The notes: generated by a model not told the origin, from the letters alone. 64,000 nucleotides of DNA from Citrobacter youngae ATCC 29220 (GCF_000155975.1 NZ_GG730300.1:474159-538158); one strand, 5' to 3'; positions 1-9,336 are shown, counted from the first letter of the stretch. Translations and numbers: made by a program.

Positions 1-1006
1 CTTCTTCCTCTGTTTCAGGTTTACGCCTGCGCGTTATCGGGCGTGGCTCGGGTTCTTCCGGTGGAACATAAGGCGGTGGTTCAGGTGTAGGGCCGAGCAC
101 GGCCTGACGTTTTTGCTCGGAGGGATCGACGTCCAGCAACAGCAGGTTGTAGTCAACGTTCAGCTCCTGACTCATCAGCCCCAGCAGCTCATCCTGTACC
201 CGTTCGATGGCGAAGTCTTCAGGCTGGTCGTTGAACAGTGACAGCGCGGAGGAAAAGAGATTATCAAAGGAACCGATATCTTCAGCCTCATGGCGCTGCC
301 AGAGATGTAATGATGCCGCCCGCAGTGACAGCAGCTTTTCCACCTGCGAGCGGCCCATCCCCGCGTACAGCACCTCGGGGATGCTGGGCAGTAGGTACTC
401 CAGCGCCTGTTCCATCCGGCTGATATGCGACTGATTAATGGGGTAGCCGTCGTTCTTCAGATGCTCCGCCAGCTCCCGTTGTGAAAGCTGGCACTTTTCC
501 ACCTGCTGGTACAGTTCCCGCGCCTTGTTGATCCCCAGCGCCCGCTCGATAAAGCTGAGTTTGCCATGCATATCGTTTTCCGCCAGATGGCCGATCAGGC
601 AGCGCAGTTCGCCCAACATGGGTTGATCGGATGTACCGGCCCACGGCTTGTACAGACACTGAATGCGCCAGAATCGTTCGTCATGCGTTTCGCGCCACAG
701 TTCGTTGAGGATCGACAGGCGGGTATTGCCGCCGTTGGCGATGATGAACCACTCCTGATCGGGACGACGGGTGATAGGCGGCGGCGTGTCCAGTCCACGA
801 CGACGGATCGATTCCTTGATGTCGTCATAGCTGGGGTTACGTATCAGTCGCGGATTGAGATCGTAAGGGCGAAGTTGTTCCAGCGTGACTATCATCGAGG
901 TTTCCATCAGCGGATCGGCAAATCGTTCATCGGGCGATCTTCCCCGATCAAAATTGCCCTGTAGCAGGCGGGACTGGAGTTCCGTCGAAGTCAGTTTGTT
1001 GTTCAT
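1..1006 (-). CDS. ParB-family partition protein of an integrative element (partial, runs off left edge)
   Basis: The ATG at 1006-1004 opens a frame that stays open to base 1, so only the N-terminal part (about 335 residues) is present. It reads MNNKLTSTELQSR, then a ParB/Spo0J-like part with 'LRPYDLNPRLIRNPSYDDIKES' split over residues 45-70 and 'NGGNTRLSIL' near residue 90, which are the usual ParB N-terminal boxes. A helix-turn-helix-like stretch follows (QRELAEHLKNDGY, INQSHISRM). The C-terminal part is rich in Pro, Glu and Arg. The start overlaps the dnaB stop (ATGA), so the two are translationally coupled. With dnaB and parA it forms the conserved partition/replication end of SPI-7/PAPI-1-type elements, where such a ParB is thought to help maintain the excised circle. 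Assignment rests on motifs and context. Confidence 0.85.
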   Translation of the reverse strand, partial: MNNKLTSTELQSRLLQGNFDRGRSPDERFADPLMETSMIVTLEQLRPYDLNPRLIRNPSYDDIKESIRRRGLDTPPPITRRPDQEWFIIANGGNTRLSILNELWRETHDERFWRIQCLYKPWAGTSDQPMLGELRCLIGHLAENDMHGKLSFIERALGINKARELYQQVEKCQLSQRELAEHLKNDGYPINQSHISRMEQALEYLLPSIPEVLYAGMGRSQVEKLLSLRAASLHLWQRHEAEDIGSFDNLFSSALSLFNDQPEDFAIERVQDELLGLMSQELNVDYNLLLLDVDPSEQKRQAVLGPTPEPPPYVPPEEPEPRPITRRRKPETEEE

Positions 1007-2358
1007 GACCCCACTCCCTGCTGGCTGAGCGATTCGAAGCGGGTTTGATCGCTGATAAATCGGGTTCGCACTGTGCCTATCGGGCCGTTGCGCTGTTTGC
1101 TGACAATGACTTCAGCGATACCTCGATCCAGCGTGTTTGGATCGTACAGTTCGTCGCGATAGAGGAATAAGATCACGTCGGCATCCTGCTCGATAGAGCC
1201 GGAATCGCGCAGATCGGCATTGCAGGGGCGTTTATTAAGGCGCGATTCCAGCGCCCGGTTAAGCTGCGACAGCGCCAGTACCGGGCAGTTGAGTTCCTTC
1301 GCCAGCGCTTTCAGCGATCGGGAGATCGTCGAGATCTCCTGATTGCGATTCTCCGCTCCGCCGCTGCGCATCAGTTGCAGGTAATCAACCACGATTAGCG
1401 AGGGAAGCCCGTACTGGCGCAGCGATCGTCTGGCCCGACTGCGTAGCAGGGATGGGGTGAGGATTCCGGAATCGTCGAGCAGCAGACGATCTTTCCACTC
1501 GTTCATCAGGATACTGGCGCTGAGGCCAATCTGCTGCCAGTCGTCATCACTCAGATCGCCGCTGCGTAGCCGGGTCTGCGAGACACGGCCAATCAGAGAA
1601 ACCAGCCGCAGCAGTAGCTGCTCTGCTGACATTTCCATGCTGTAGATTTGTACTGGCTGGGTGGGGAGGAGCATTAGCGCGTTGACGCACAGCGTCAGGG
1701 CGAAAGCGGTTTTACCTACGGAAGGGCGTGCGGCGGCGATAATCAGGTCGGCAGGCTGGAAGCCGCAGGTCAGGGCGTCGAGCTGTTCCAGCCCGGATGG
1801 CGTACCGCTGAGGCTACCGCGTTCGGCCTCATAGCGCTGAGCGATGCCTGCCAGCACGTTGTCAAAGCAAGCGTTGATGTCGGTCAGGCCGCCATCCTGA
1901 TGCGACCGCGCAATGGCAAACAGCTTTTGTTCGGCAAAGTTCAGTACATCGGCCACATTGCTGCGCGGCTGGCCTGCCATATCGCTCAGTTCATTGCCTA
2001 ATAACAGCAGCTGGCGCAGTTCGCCGTAGCTGGCAATATATTGTGCGTAGGGAATGATATTGGCGGCGCTGGGCGTGTTTTTTGACAACTCCGCCAGATA
2101 CGCGAAGCCGCCCACCTGTTCGAGCTGCTCTTGCTGTTCCAGCGATTCGCTCAGGGTGATCAGGTCGATGGGATTTCCCTGTTCGACCAGGGTTTGCATA
2201 TGGGAATAAATCGTCCGGTGCGCGGAGATGAAGAAGTCCTGCGCGGAAATCTGCGTGGTAACGTCATCCCAGCGATCGTTATCCAGCATCAGCCCGCCGA
2301 GCACCGATTGTTCCGCTTCGACGGAGTGGGGCGGTTGTGGCCGCTTGCGCTTACTCAT
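1003..2358 (-). CDS. dnaB: DnaB-type replicative helicase of the integrative element
   Basis: A 451-residue protein with the DnaB layout. The N-terminal domain begins PPHSVEAEQSVLGGLML (residues 9-25). The RecA-like core has Walker A ARPSVGKT at about 210-217, a Walker B VVDYLQLM and the SQLNR...R motif near the C terminus. The frame is open upstream to 2481, but the ATG at 2358 (MSKRKRPQPP) matches the family N terminus, and the upstream extension has no DnaB character. It begins 8 bp inside the end of the 2351-2725 gene, consistent with coupled translation. It is probably the element's own helicase, not the chromosomal dnaB, because it sits between parA and parB beside the attachment site. 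Confidence 0.9.
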   Translation of the reverse strand: MSKRKRPQPPHSVEAEQSVLGGLMLDNDRWDDVTTQISAQDFFISAHRTIYSHMQTLVEQGNPIDLITLSESLEQQEQLEQVGGFAYLAELSKNTPSAANIIPYAQYIASYGELRQLLLLGNELSDMAGQPRSNVADVLNFAEQKLFAIARSHQDGGLTDINACFDNVLAGIAQRYEAERGSLSGTPSGLEQLDALTCGFQPADLIIAAARPSVGKTAFALTLCVNALMLLPTQPVQIYSMEMSAEQLLLRLVSLIGRVSQTRLRSGDLSDDDWQQIGLSASILMNEWKDRLLLDDSGILTPSLLRSRARRSLRQYGLPSLIVVDYLQLMRSGGAENRNQEISTISRSLKALAKELNCPVLALSQLNRALESRLNKRPCNADLRDSGSIEQDADVILFLYRDELYDPNTLDRGIAEVIVSKQRNGPIGTVRTRFISDQTRFESLSQQGVGS

Positions 2359-2725
2359 CCCGATTACCCTCCTGACAGGCCAGAAAGGTTTCCCACAGCC
2401 GGGTCTGTTGATGCGGCGGTAGCAGTAAAAGCGGTAAATCACTGGAGTAGAGCGGCTTATTGTTGGACCAGCCGATTTCAAACAGCGGCCAGTCTCTGGG
2501 GGATGTCAGTGAACCGGAAGTATCCCGCAGTTCGTTCTCATCCTCTAGGTTGTAGCAGTCCACCTTTTCCGGTGGGATATGCCAGAGCAGCGACATTAAT
2601 ACCGGTAGCGTTTCCCGCGCTTCTTCACGATCGGCAGCTTCAAAGAATACGATCACTTCATCGTCTTTCTCAAAGGGATGTTGGGCGTAATAAGAGCAAA
2701 ATGCCCGCCAGATTTTCCGTTTCAT
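2351..2725 (-). CDS. Conserved small protein between parA and dnaB
   Basis: A 124-residue protein that I cannot assign to a named function. It overlaps the stop of parA by 4 bp (2722-2725) and the start of dnaB by 8 bp, so all three are probably read from one transcript. The sequence is acidic and rich in Trp, Leu and Pro, with no membrane segment, signal peptide or cysteine motif. A small gene in this position is common in SPI-7/PAPI-1-type partition clusters, which supports its being real. Confidence 0.7.
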   Translation of the reverse strand: MKRKIWRAFCSYYAQHPFEKDDEVIVFFEAADREEARETLPVLMSLLWHIPPEKVDCYNLEDENELRDTSGSLTSPRDWPLFEIGWSNNKPLYSSDLPLLLLPPHQQTRLWETFLACQEGNRDE

Positions 2726-3606
2726 GCGATGCCCTCCATCTGCTGATGGGGCAGGGCGAGAAACTGTGGGAACAGTTCTTCGGCCAGCATCCGCATAGTT
2801 TCAGCGGCGCAGGGCGTTGCCCGGCCTCTGGCGCGAGAGGTATCCAGACGATGCACCGGTATTCCCAGAGACGCCGCCCGACGATAAGCCACGCTGGCGT
2901 AAACCGGCGTCATCAGGATCTCGGTGGGCACCAGCAGCTCCTGTTCTTTCTGCTTATGCTGGAGAACCTGAAGCAGATTATGGTGAATTTCGCGAGCATC
3001 GTTAGTGTGGTCGAGCTTGTTGATCACCGCCTTCAGTGGCGGTAGTGGGATGCCGTAGCGGGTGAAGGGCTGGAGGTCACGGTACATTTGCAGCGTGCCG
3101 CGTAGAAACTCGCGTGCGGAGAGCATTTCCGGTAAAACAGGGGAGATTATGAGGTCGCTGGCTAACAGCACCATTTCCAGCGCGATGGTGCGTGCGCCAA
3201 TGGTGTCGATCAGAATGACGTCATAACCGGTTATCTGGCGTACCAGATGGCGCAGGCGGATCACACCGTCGGGCGCGGCCTGAAGCAGGCTCATCAGTTC
3301 ACCGCGCGGATCGTTGGAGATAATGATATCCAGTCCGGGAATGGTGGTGTGTGAGATGATGACTGCTGGATCCAGCTCGTTTTGCGCGATAAGCTCGTAA
3401 ACTCCGCCGGGGGCTTCGTTATCAAGAGGGTAATAGCTGCTGAGCGTCGGCTGGCGGATATCGGCGTCAATCATCAGGACTTTCAGCCCTTGATCGGCCA
3501 GGTAGCCGCCGAGGTTCGCCGTATCGGTGGTTTTCGCTACGCCACCTTTGGTGGAGAGGATAGCGGCAATTAGTGTAGGTAAATCAAGTGCATCTGCGTT
3601 TTTCAT
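2722..3606 (-). CDS. parA: ParA/Soj-family partition ATPase
   Basis: A 294-residue P-loop ATPase. The deviant Walker A box KGGVAKTT lies at residues 20-27. 'LKVLMIDADIRQPTLSSYY' follows at about 42-60, with the conserved Asp of the ParA family. Later 'YDVILIDTIG' is the Walker B region. It lacks an N-terminal helix-turn-helix, as in Soj-like ParA. It is the first gene of the leftward cluster parA, small gene, dnaB, parB. Its start lies only about 80 bp from the leuX-derived attachment site, the usual place for soj in PAPI-1/SPI-7-type elements, where it helps keep the excised form. Confidence 0.93.
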   Translation of the reverse strand: MKNADALDLPTLIAAILSTKGGVAKTTDTANLGGYLADQGLKVLMIDADIRQPTLSSYYPLDNEAPGGVYELIAQNELDPAVIISHTTIPGLDIIISNDPRGELMSLLQAAPDGVIRLRHLVRQITGYDVILIDTIGARTIALEMVLLASDLIISPVLPEMLSAREFLRGTLQMYRDLQPFTRYGIPLPPLKAVINKLDHTNDAREIHHNLLQVLQHKQKEQELLVPTEILMTPVYASVAYRRAASLGIPVHRLDTSRARGRATPCAAETMRMLAEELFPQFLALPHQQMEGIA

Positions 3607-3687
3607 AACCAGTGCCTTTTTCGTTGTCTGAAAAGGACTTCACTGTAAAAACGCTGATTTGTTAGTAGGTTAAGTTACCCGATCGCT

Positions 3688-3733
3688 TTGATTCAAAATC
3701 AACCGTAGAAATACGTGCCGGTTCGAGTCCGGC
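3688..3733. repeat. attR-like site: 3' part of tRNA-Leu (leuX)
   Basis: These 46 bases match the anticodon-stem-to-T-arm part of enterobacterial leuX, including the CAA anticodon context (TTGATTCAAAATCAACC) and the T-loop GGTTCGAGTCCGGC. The match stops before the acceptor stem: after CCGGC the sequence runs ACAGAAAACG, not CTTCGGCACCA. The tRNA 5' half is absent, so this is not a working tRNA gene. It is the direct-repeat copy left by site-specific integration. The intact leuX and the integrase gene are expected to the left of this window. Confidence 0.85.
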
Positions 3734-4032
3734 ACAGAAAACGATATGGCTGGAGTTCAAATCACGATTTTCTTGGCTAAGGGTTATGCTTATATGCATG
3801 TTCCCCTTATAATGGAACTTATTAACAATAAAAAAGTAAGAAAATTGAGACTTGATTTTTTACTTGAATTATTAAATCTATCATGCGCAGTTTAATAAAA
3901 TAAGCCCCTGAGATGACTAGGTAAAATGAAAGAAAGTTTAATGATTGGATATCTTTGGTGGTAACTCTTGATGCTGATGATGAATACAGAAATAAGAACG
4001 CCAGAACGGCGTCCTTAAATAACTAACAAGAT

Positions 4033-4257
4033 TTATCTTTTGGGTTTTATTAATGATTGTATCAATGGTATAATTAACCACCCTGTTAGTTGCTTCAGGT
4101 AGTCAACAATTGTACCATCCGATAATAAATAATGGAGAGCAAATAGAATGAGTATTAAAAATATATTTTTGCAAGTTAAAAATTTATTTAAATTTAAAAC
4201 TTTTATTCTGCCACGCATTGCGATTAGCGAACGCTTACGCGTCTTGGTGCTTTGCAC
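4033..4257 (-). CDS. Possible small membrane protein, doubtful
   Basis: A 74-residue frame with one or two hydrophobic segments (NIFLILILFALHYLL and WLIIPLIQSLI). Its first 15 or so codons fall inside an inverted repeat (4207-4282), so the start there is suspect. An internal ATG at about residue 14 would give a 61-residue protein. Base composition is AT-rich like the surrounding junction DNA. I do not recognise it. It may be a remnant or chance frame. Confidence 0.25.
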   Translation of the reverse strand: MQSTKTRKRSLIAMRGRIKVLNLNKFLTCKNIFLILILFALHYLLSDGTIVDYLKQLTGWLIIPLIQSLIKPKR

Positions 4258-4282
4258 TCGCGATATCGCAATGCGTGGCAGA
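4207..4282. repeat. 18-bp perfect inverted repeat with 40-nt spacer
   Basis: The left arm, TCTGCCACGCATTGCGAT at 4207-4224, is the exact reverse complement of the right arm at 4265-4282. The 40-nt spacer contains CGAACGCTTACGCG. The GC-rich arms stand out from the AT-rich DNA around them. No T-run follows on either strand, so it is not a normal intrinsic terminator. It could be a small mobile repeat or a palindromic element footprint. Confidence 0.6.
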
Positions 4283-4593
4283 GCTTAGCATGATTTTTCA
4301 AATAAGTCAATGTGTTAGTAATAATATCCTAATAAATTCTTGCTTCTTTATCCATAAATATTTTCATATCGCCCTCTAAATAATGTCCTGCCTGTGCATT
4401 CCTCATATAGCATTGATTTAAGTTGAAAATTATCTGAACCAATACTGTTTTTGTGAAAAAACTTTTTAACGAAATATGATGGCCTTGATAGACTACATTT
4501 TGCTGACGTAAGCACCCTTGAAATCACCATGGCATAAGGGCTATAATGATTTCACATGGTCTGTTATGTGTCACTTAAGGTTAAGGAGTGCGT

Positions 4594-5214
4594 ATGTCTG
4601 TTATAGCACTGGTCCGTCAGCGGATTAACCGCATGAGACGAGGTATACCGTTTTCTATCAGTGGGTTCTACCCGCTGGGAAGTCGCGCATCTGTACAGCA
4701 GGCTATGAGTCGTCTGGCAAAAGAAGGCATGATTGTTCGCGTAGATCGAGGATTTTATGCGCGACCGAAACCACTCAAGAATATTCCTTCCATCAAGATC
4801 GTAACCAGTGCTGAAAAGGTAGTAGCTGCATGGGCTAAAGAGCGTGGTTATAAAATTACCATCCAGGGGCTGGAGGCTGCTTATCGGCTGGGTATGCAGA
4901 CGCAAGCTCCGGTTAAGCGTATTTACTGGTCGAATGGTCCAACCAGAGAGTTTAAGGTTGGCAACGAGACTGTGATTGTTCAGCACAAGTCAGAAAGTAA
5001 ACTGAAGTGGCTGAATCGGCCTGAAGGGGAGTTGTTACGTGGGTTGCTGAGCCTGAGTGGAAAGTATGCCCGTCTGGAAGCAATCAAAAATGCTTTTAAC
5101 CGTCTTAATATCTCTTCCCGGGAAGCTCGCTCAGCCATTGCTAAGAAATTAGTGAGTGAACCAGCTCTTCAGGGATGGCGTACTCAGCTTGAACTCTTTC
5201 GGCAGGCTATCTGA
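4594..5214 (+). CDS. abiEi: AbiEi-type antitoxin/transcription regulator (DUF6088-like)
   Basis: About 206 residues. A strong Shine-Dalgarno AAGGAG at 4583-4588 lies 5 bases before the ATG at 4594. An in-frame GTG at 4588 overlaps that site and is less likely to be used. The N terminus is a winged helix-turn-helix ('SRASVQQAMSRLAKEGMIVRVDRGFYARP' at about 27-55 in split form), typical of AbiEi antitoxins that bind their own promoter. A DUF6088-like body follows. It ends in TGATG, overlapping the toxin start by one base. In the type IV AbiE system this protein represses the operon and counters the nucleotidyltransferase toxin. Confidence 0.85.
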   Translation: MSVIALVRQRINRMRRGIPFSISGFYPLGSRASVQQAMSRLAKEGMIVRVDRGFYARPKPLKNIPSIKIVTSAEKVVAAWAKERGYKITIQGLEAAYRLGMQTQAPVKRIYWSNGPTREFKVGNETVIVQHKSESKLKWLNRPEGELLRGLLSLSGKYARLEAIKNAFNRLNISSREARSAIAKKLVSEPALQGWRTQLELFRQAI

Positions 5215-6275
5215 TGAGCAGCATCTTTGAACTCTATAAAACTGAAGAAGGGCGGGGCCAACTTCAGGAAATATTCAGTTATGCTGCACAGAAGCACCCA
5301 TTGAGTCTGGGGGCGAGCTTTCTGGAAAAGGATCTCTGGGTTACAGAGATCCTACGTCTTCTGTTTGATGAAGGTTTTCTTCATCCATACACAGTCGCTT
5401 TTAAAGGTGGAACCTCATTAAGCAAGTGCTGGAATGTGATTGAGCGCTTTTCTGAAGATATCGATTTATCGATTCATTGGGCGGAACTTGCTGGTCATTC
5501 AGAAGAACAGGAACAAGAAGCCTGGAAAGCAAGTACCCGTAGTCGAAGTCAGAATCAGCGCTTTCGTGAACAACAGCAAACAAGACTCGAAGAATGGACC
5601 GCAGAGTTAGTGGAAAAACTTAATCAGCGTTTCCAGTCTTATGGTATTTCCGGCCTGGAGGCTCGTTTAGAGGCGGAAAGTAGGGGAGAAAAGGTCGATA
5701 TATTCTTTCCTCGTGTTCACGCTGATTCTGCGGCTTACCAGCGAGATCATATCTTATTGGAGTTCGGTGGTCGTAACCGAGGGAAACCGACGGATACAAT
5801 AACGGTAAGCAGTTATTTATCCGGAATAAAAGAGCTGGGTGAACTGGAGTTGCCATCTGCAACAGTCCAGGCTTATAACCCTGGTTATATTCTCTGGGAA
5901 AAAATTACCGCACTGCATCAGTTTTGTACCCAGGAAAAAGAGCTAAATGCAGAACGTCTATCCCGTCACTGGTACGATGTTGATTGCCTGTTACAGCATC
6001 AGTTTGCCGATCTTTATGATACAAAAGAAGCAATGCATAACGTGATTGAAATGAAGCAGCAGCGCTGGACCTTTCCTGGTGTGGATTATACGTTGGTTGC
6101 TAAAGGTGAGTTACGTCTGGTCCCTGAAGATGCTGGGCGCCTTGCTGCTATCGCTGAAGATCATCGTATTGCAATTGAGGGTGGCATGTTTTTTAAGGAG
6201 CCTGACGGCTTTGATAAAATTATTGAACGTCTCCAACAAGTTCAGGATGAATTTAATTGTGCTATGAAAAGATAA
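5214..6275 (+). CDS. abiEii: AbiEii-type nucleotidyltransferase toxin
   Basis: A 353-residue nucleotidyltransferase-fold protein. Visible motifs are EKDLW (38-42), GGTSLSK (65-71) and SEDIDL (80-85), the last with the two metal-binding Asp residues. Together they define the AbiEii/AbiGii toxin family, which pairs with AbiEi in abortive infection against phage and in plasmid or island stability. The start codon overlaps the antitoxin stop by one base. The module lies just outside the element's attachment site, so it may be a separate arrival or part of a composite island. No frame damage is seen. Confidence 0.9.
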   Translation: MSSIFELYKTEEGRGQLQEIFSYAAQKHPLSLGASFLEKDLWVTEILRLLFDEGFLHPYTVAFKGGTSLSKCWNVIERFSEDIDLSIHWAELAGHSEEQEQEAWKASTRSRSQNQRFREQQQTRLEEWTAELVEKLNQRFQSYGISGLEARLEAESRGEKVDIFFPRVHADSAAYQRDHILLEFGGRNRGKPTDTITVSSYLSGIKELGELELPSATVQAYNPGYILWEKITALHQFCTQEKELNAERLSRHWYDVDCLLQHQFADLYDTKEAMHNVIEMKQQRWTFPGVDYTLVAKGELRLVPEDAGRLAAIAEDHRIAIEGGMFFKEPDGFDKIIERLQQVQDEFNCAMKR

Positions 6276-6400
6276 TGGGACCTGATACGTTTAATTCCTA
6301 ATTCTGTGATCTTCTTCCAAGTAATGATATTAAGTGCCCATTCTGGGGGCAAATCCCCAAAATAAATTCTAACAACCCATTAATTTTCAATGAATTAAAC

Positions 6401-6420
6401 GAAAAGGCGAGTCCGGCCTT
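6401..6420 (-). terminator. Intrinsic terminator of the HNH gene
   Basis: Read on the minus strand, a 5-bp stem (AAGGC/GCCTT) with a 7-nt loop is followed by TTTTCG, just after the stop of the gene ending at 6432. The same bases also match part of the leuX 3' end (see findings). Confidence 0.45.
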
Positions 6421-6431
6421 CGCACTCATCC

Positions 6432-7268
6432 TCACCCTCGAAACACCTCTTTCCTGTGCCACTCCACAAACCCTTCTTTTGGATAATTCCCGCGCATCAT
6501 CGGCAGCGCTATCGATTTACCGTCGAAATCCCAGAACAGTATGCCCACCATGCCGCTGCCATTTACTGCGGGTGACACCAGAACTCGCATACTCTCATCA
6601 AGCCCAATCGAACCTTTATCAAAGGCTTTATGGTGGCGCCAGGCCGTTTGAAATCTCGCAGGGCCCGCCGTGCTGTTTCCATTCGATATGGGCGGCTTCC
6701 AGGGCAACCGAAGCACTGTCGTGGCGCATTCATAGTTATAGGCACGCAGAACCTGCTGGCGGAACAACGGGTCCCGCTGTTTACGGATTTGCAGGATATC
6801 AAATCCCAATTCATCGGCGATCTCTTCCTGAATGCTTTCGGTGAAGTGCGCTTCGAGGATTTGCTGGGCCAGGGCGTTGATTAGGTTGTTGCTCTTTTTC
6901 AGCAGGACTAAATGTTGTGCATCAAAGCCTCCGGCAACGTTATGCGTCACCAGTTCTCCGGCAGGAGGCTGTTTGCTTGAACAATGCTCGGCGTTTTGTA
7001 GCTCCCAGAACCCATCTCCCTGTAAGCGCCAGAATGGCATATCCGGGCGGTACTGCGCGCGCAGTGGTCCAAACCGCTCCAGCAGGCTATGCAACGGGTC
7101 GCGAACTTCCGAACCGTAGTCAAACAGGCGACCGTGACCCTGCTGATAACCCGCCAGCACATAAAGCAGCAGCAGAGGCTTGTGCGGCGCGCGCTGCTCG
7201 CCTTTACGCCAGATGGTGATGTCGGCAATTGCCTGTTGCAGGTTTTTACTGGAACTCATTGATTTCAT
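6432..7268 (-). pseudogene. Phosphorothioated-DNA-binding HNH restriction endonuclease with destroyed HNH core
   Basis: A continuous 278-residue frame. The N-terminal part (ITIWRKGEQRAPHKPLLLLY...) matches the sulfur-binding domain of ScoMcrA/SprMcrA-like enzymes that cut phosphorothioate-modified DNA. The C-terminal end (HHKAFDKGSIGL...FVEWHRKEVFRG) also matches. Between YNYECA and HHKAFDK the frame encodes unrelated residues. Reading the next frame restores the HNH signature (DSASVALEAAHIEW, then GGP and SNGLA). So there are two deletions: one just after the first zinc cysteine (1 mod 3) and one before HHK (2 mod 3). Together they restore the frame but remove the second CxxC cysteine and the LC.L cysteine and shift the catalytic His out of frame. 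With about 11 codons added back the length would match the family (about 290). The start is ATG 7268 or ATG 7259. Confidence 0.75.
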
Positions 7269-7372
7269 TACCAGGTAAATAATTGCGATGATGCTCGCAA
7301 AATATCACCTGATCACCAGGTGTGAGGCCGATACACTATCGACGTCATTTTATTGCTTACCTGTAAATGCTC

Positions 7373-7393
7373 AAAAAGGCGCCCGCAGGCGCC
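7373..7393 (-). terminator. Orphan intrinsic terminator on the minus strand
   Basis: GGCGCC (7378-7383), CGCA loop, GGCGCC (7388-7393), followed on the minus strand by five T (complement of 7373-7377). No minus-strand gene lies between it and tpl. Confidence 0.6.
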
Positions 7394-7508
7394 TCAATGA
7401 CAATCACATTCTCACCCCATGCTCCAGAAAACAACGCCTGTCACTATCTGGTCAAAAATGAGATCTAACTCACTGAAGCAAATAGCAAACTCTGAAACAA
7501 CACCGTTT

Positions 7509-7526
7509 TGTACACTTTACTTTACA
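7509..7526. promoter_or_regulatory. TyrR box
   Basis: TGTACA-N6-TTTACA, one mismatch from the TyrR consensus TGTAAA-N6-TTTACA. It lies about 430 bases upstream of the tpl start, in keeping with remote TyrR activation of this gene. Confidence 0.65.
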
Positions 7527-7531
7527 CTTTT

Positions 7532-7547
7532 GGTGATGTGGGTCACA
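7532..7547. promoter_or_regulatory. CRP-like site
   Basis: GGTGA-N6-TCACA, one mismatch from TGTGA-N6-TCACA, directly beside the TyrR box. Confidence 0.5.
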
Positions 7548-7730
7548 AATACAGGTCCGCGGAGTGATCCGACTCTCACAAAATGGGATGTACTTATTCA
7601 GCAATACATTATGATCACTGCCTGGAAAGTTAAGTTTTCAGTATTTCCCGTCGCAAGTAACGCTCAACCGCGAATGACAAAACAACACGCAAAAAAAACT
7701 TGTTGAATATAAATGGGTAAAAAAACAACG

Positions 7731-7746
7731 TGTGATTTGCATCACT
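7731..7746. promoter_or_regulatory. CRP-like site
   Basis: TGTGA-N6-TCACT, one mismatch from the CRP consensus. It lies about 210 bases before tpl, between the TyrR box and the gene. Confidence 0.55.
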
Positions 7747-7873
7747 CATATTTACAGATTTTAAAATTATTGCCAGTGATTAATGTTGACCATGCTATTT
7801 CCATAATCAATTAAATCTTGCATAGTGCCTGCACATTATTTCTCCCCCTGGATCAGGAGGCGAATAGTTATAT

Positions 7874-7895
7874 TTCATCAGGAACTACTGATGAA
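7874..7895 (+). promoter_or_regulatory. Hairpin in tpl leader
   Basis: TTCATCAG, six-nt loop, CTGATGAA: a perfect 8-bp stem about 60 bases upstream of the tpl start. It could be an RNA hairpin in the 5' leader or a protein-binding palindrome. No T-run follows. Confidence 0.4.
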
Positions 7896-7920
7896 CCAGG
7901 TATGCTTTACTTCACATTAA

Positions 7921-9324
<1,404 letters not shown>

Positions 9325-9336
9325 ATAATAGTTATG

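Larger units (their letters stand above)
3734..4593. other. AT-rich junction, largely non-coding
   Basis: About 860 bases between the leuX remnant and the AbiE pair. Apart from the inverted repeat at 4207-4282 and the doubtful frame at 4033-4257 I see no convincing gene. Short frames here (for example 4348-4530 on the minus strand) lack plausible ribosome sites. Confidence 0.6.

Noticed and set aside
2131-3045. 304-codon plus-strand frame opposite dnaB and parA
   Set aside because: Long only because the opposite strand is GC-rich coding DNA; the parA and dnaB motifs on the other strand are decisive.
3688-3733. A working tRNA-Leu gene
   Set aside because: Only the 3' part is present and the acceptor stem and CCA end are missing.
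4348-4530. 60-codon minus-strand frame before abiEi
   Set aside because: Overlaps the expected abiEi promoter region, has no ribosome site and unremarkable sequence.
7419-7706. 95-codon plus-strand frame upstream of tpl
   Set aside because: It runs through the TyrR and CRP sites, lacks a ribosome site and has no family-like sequence.
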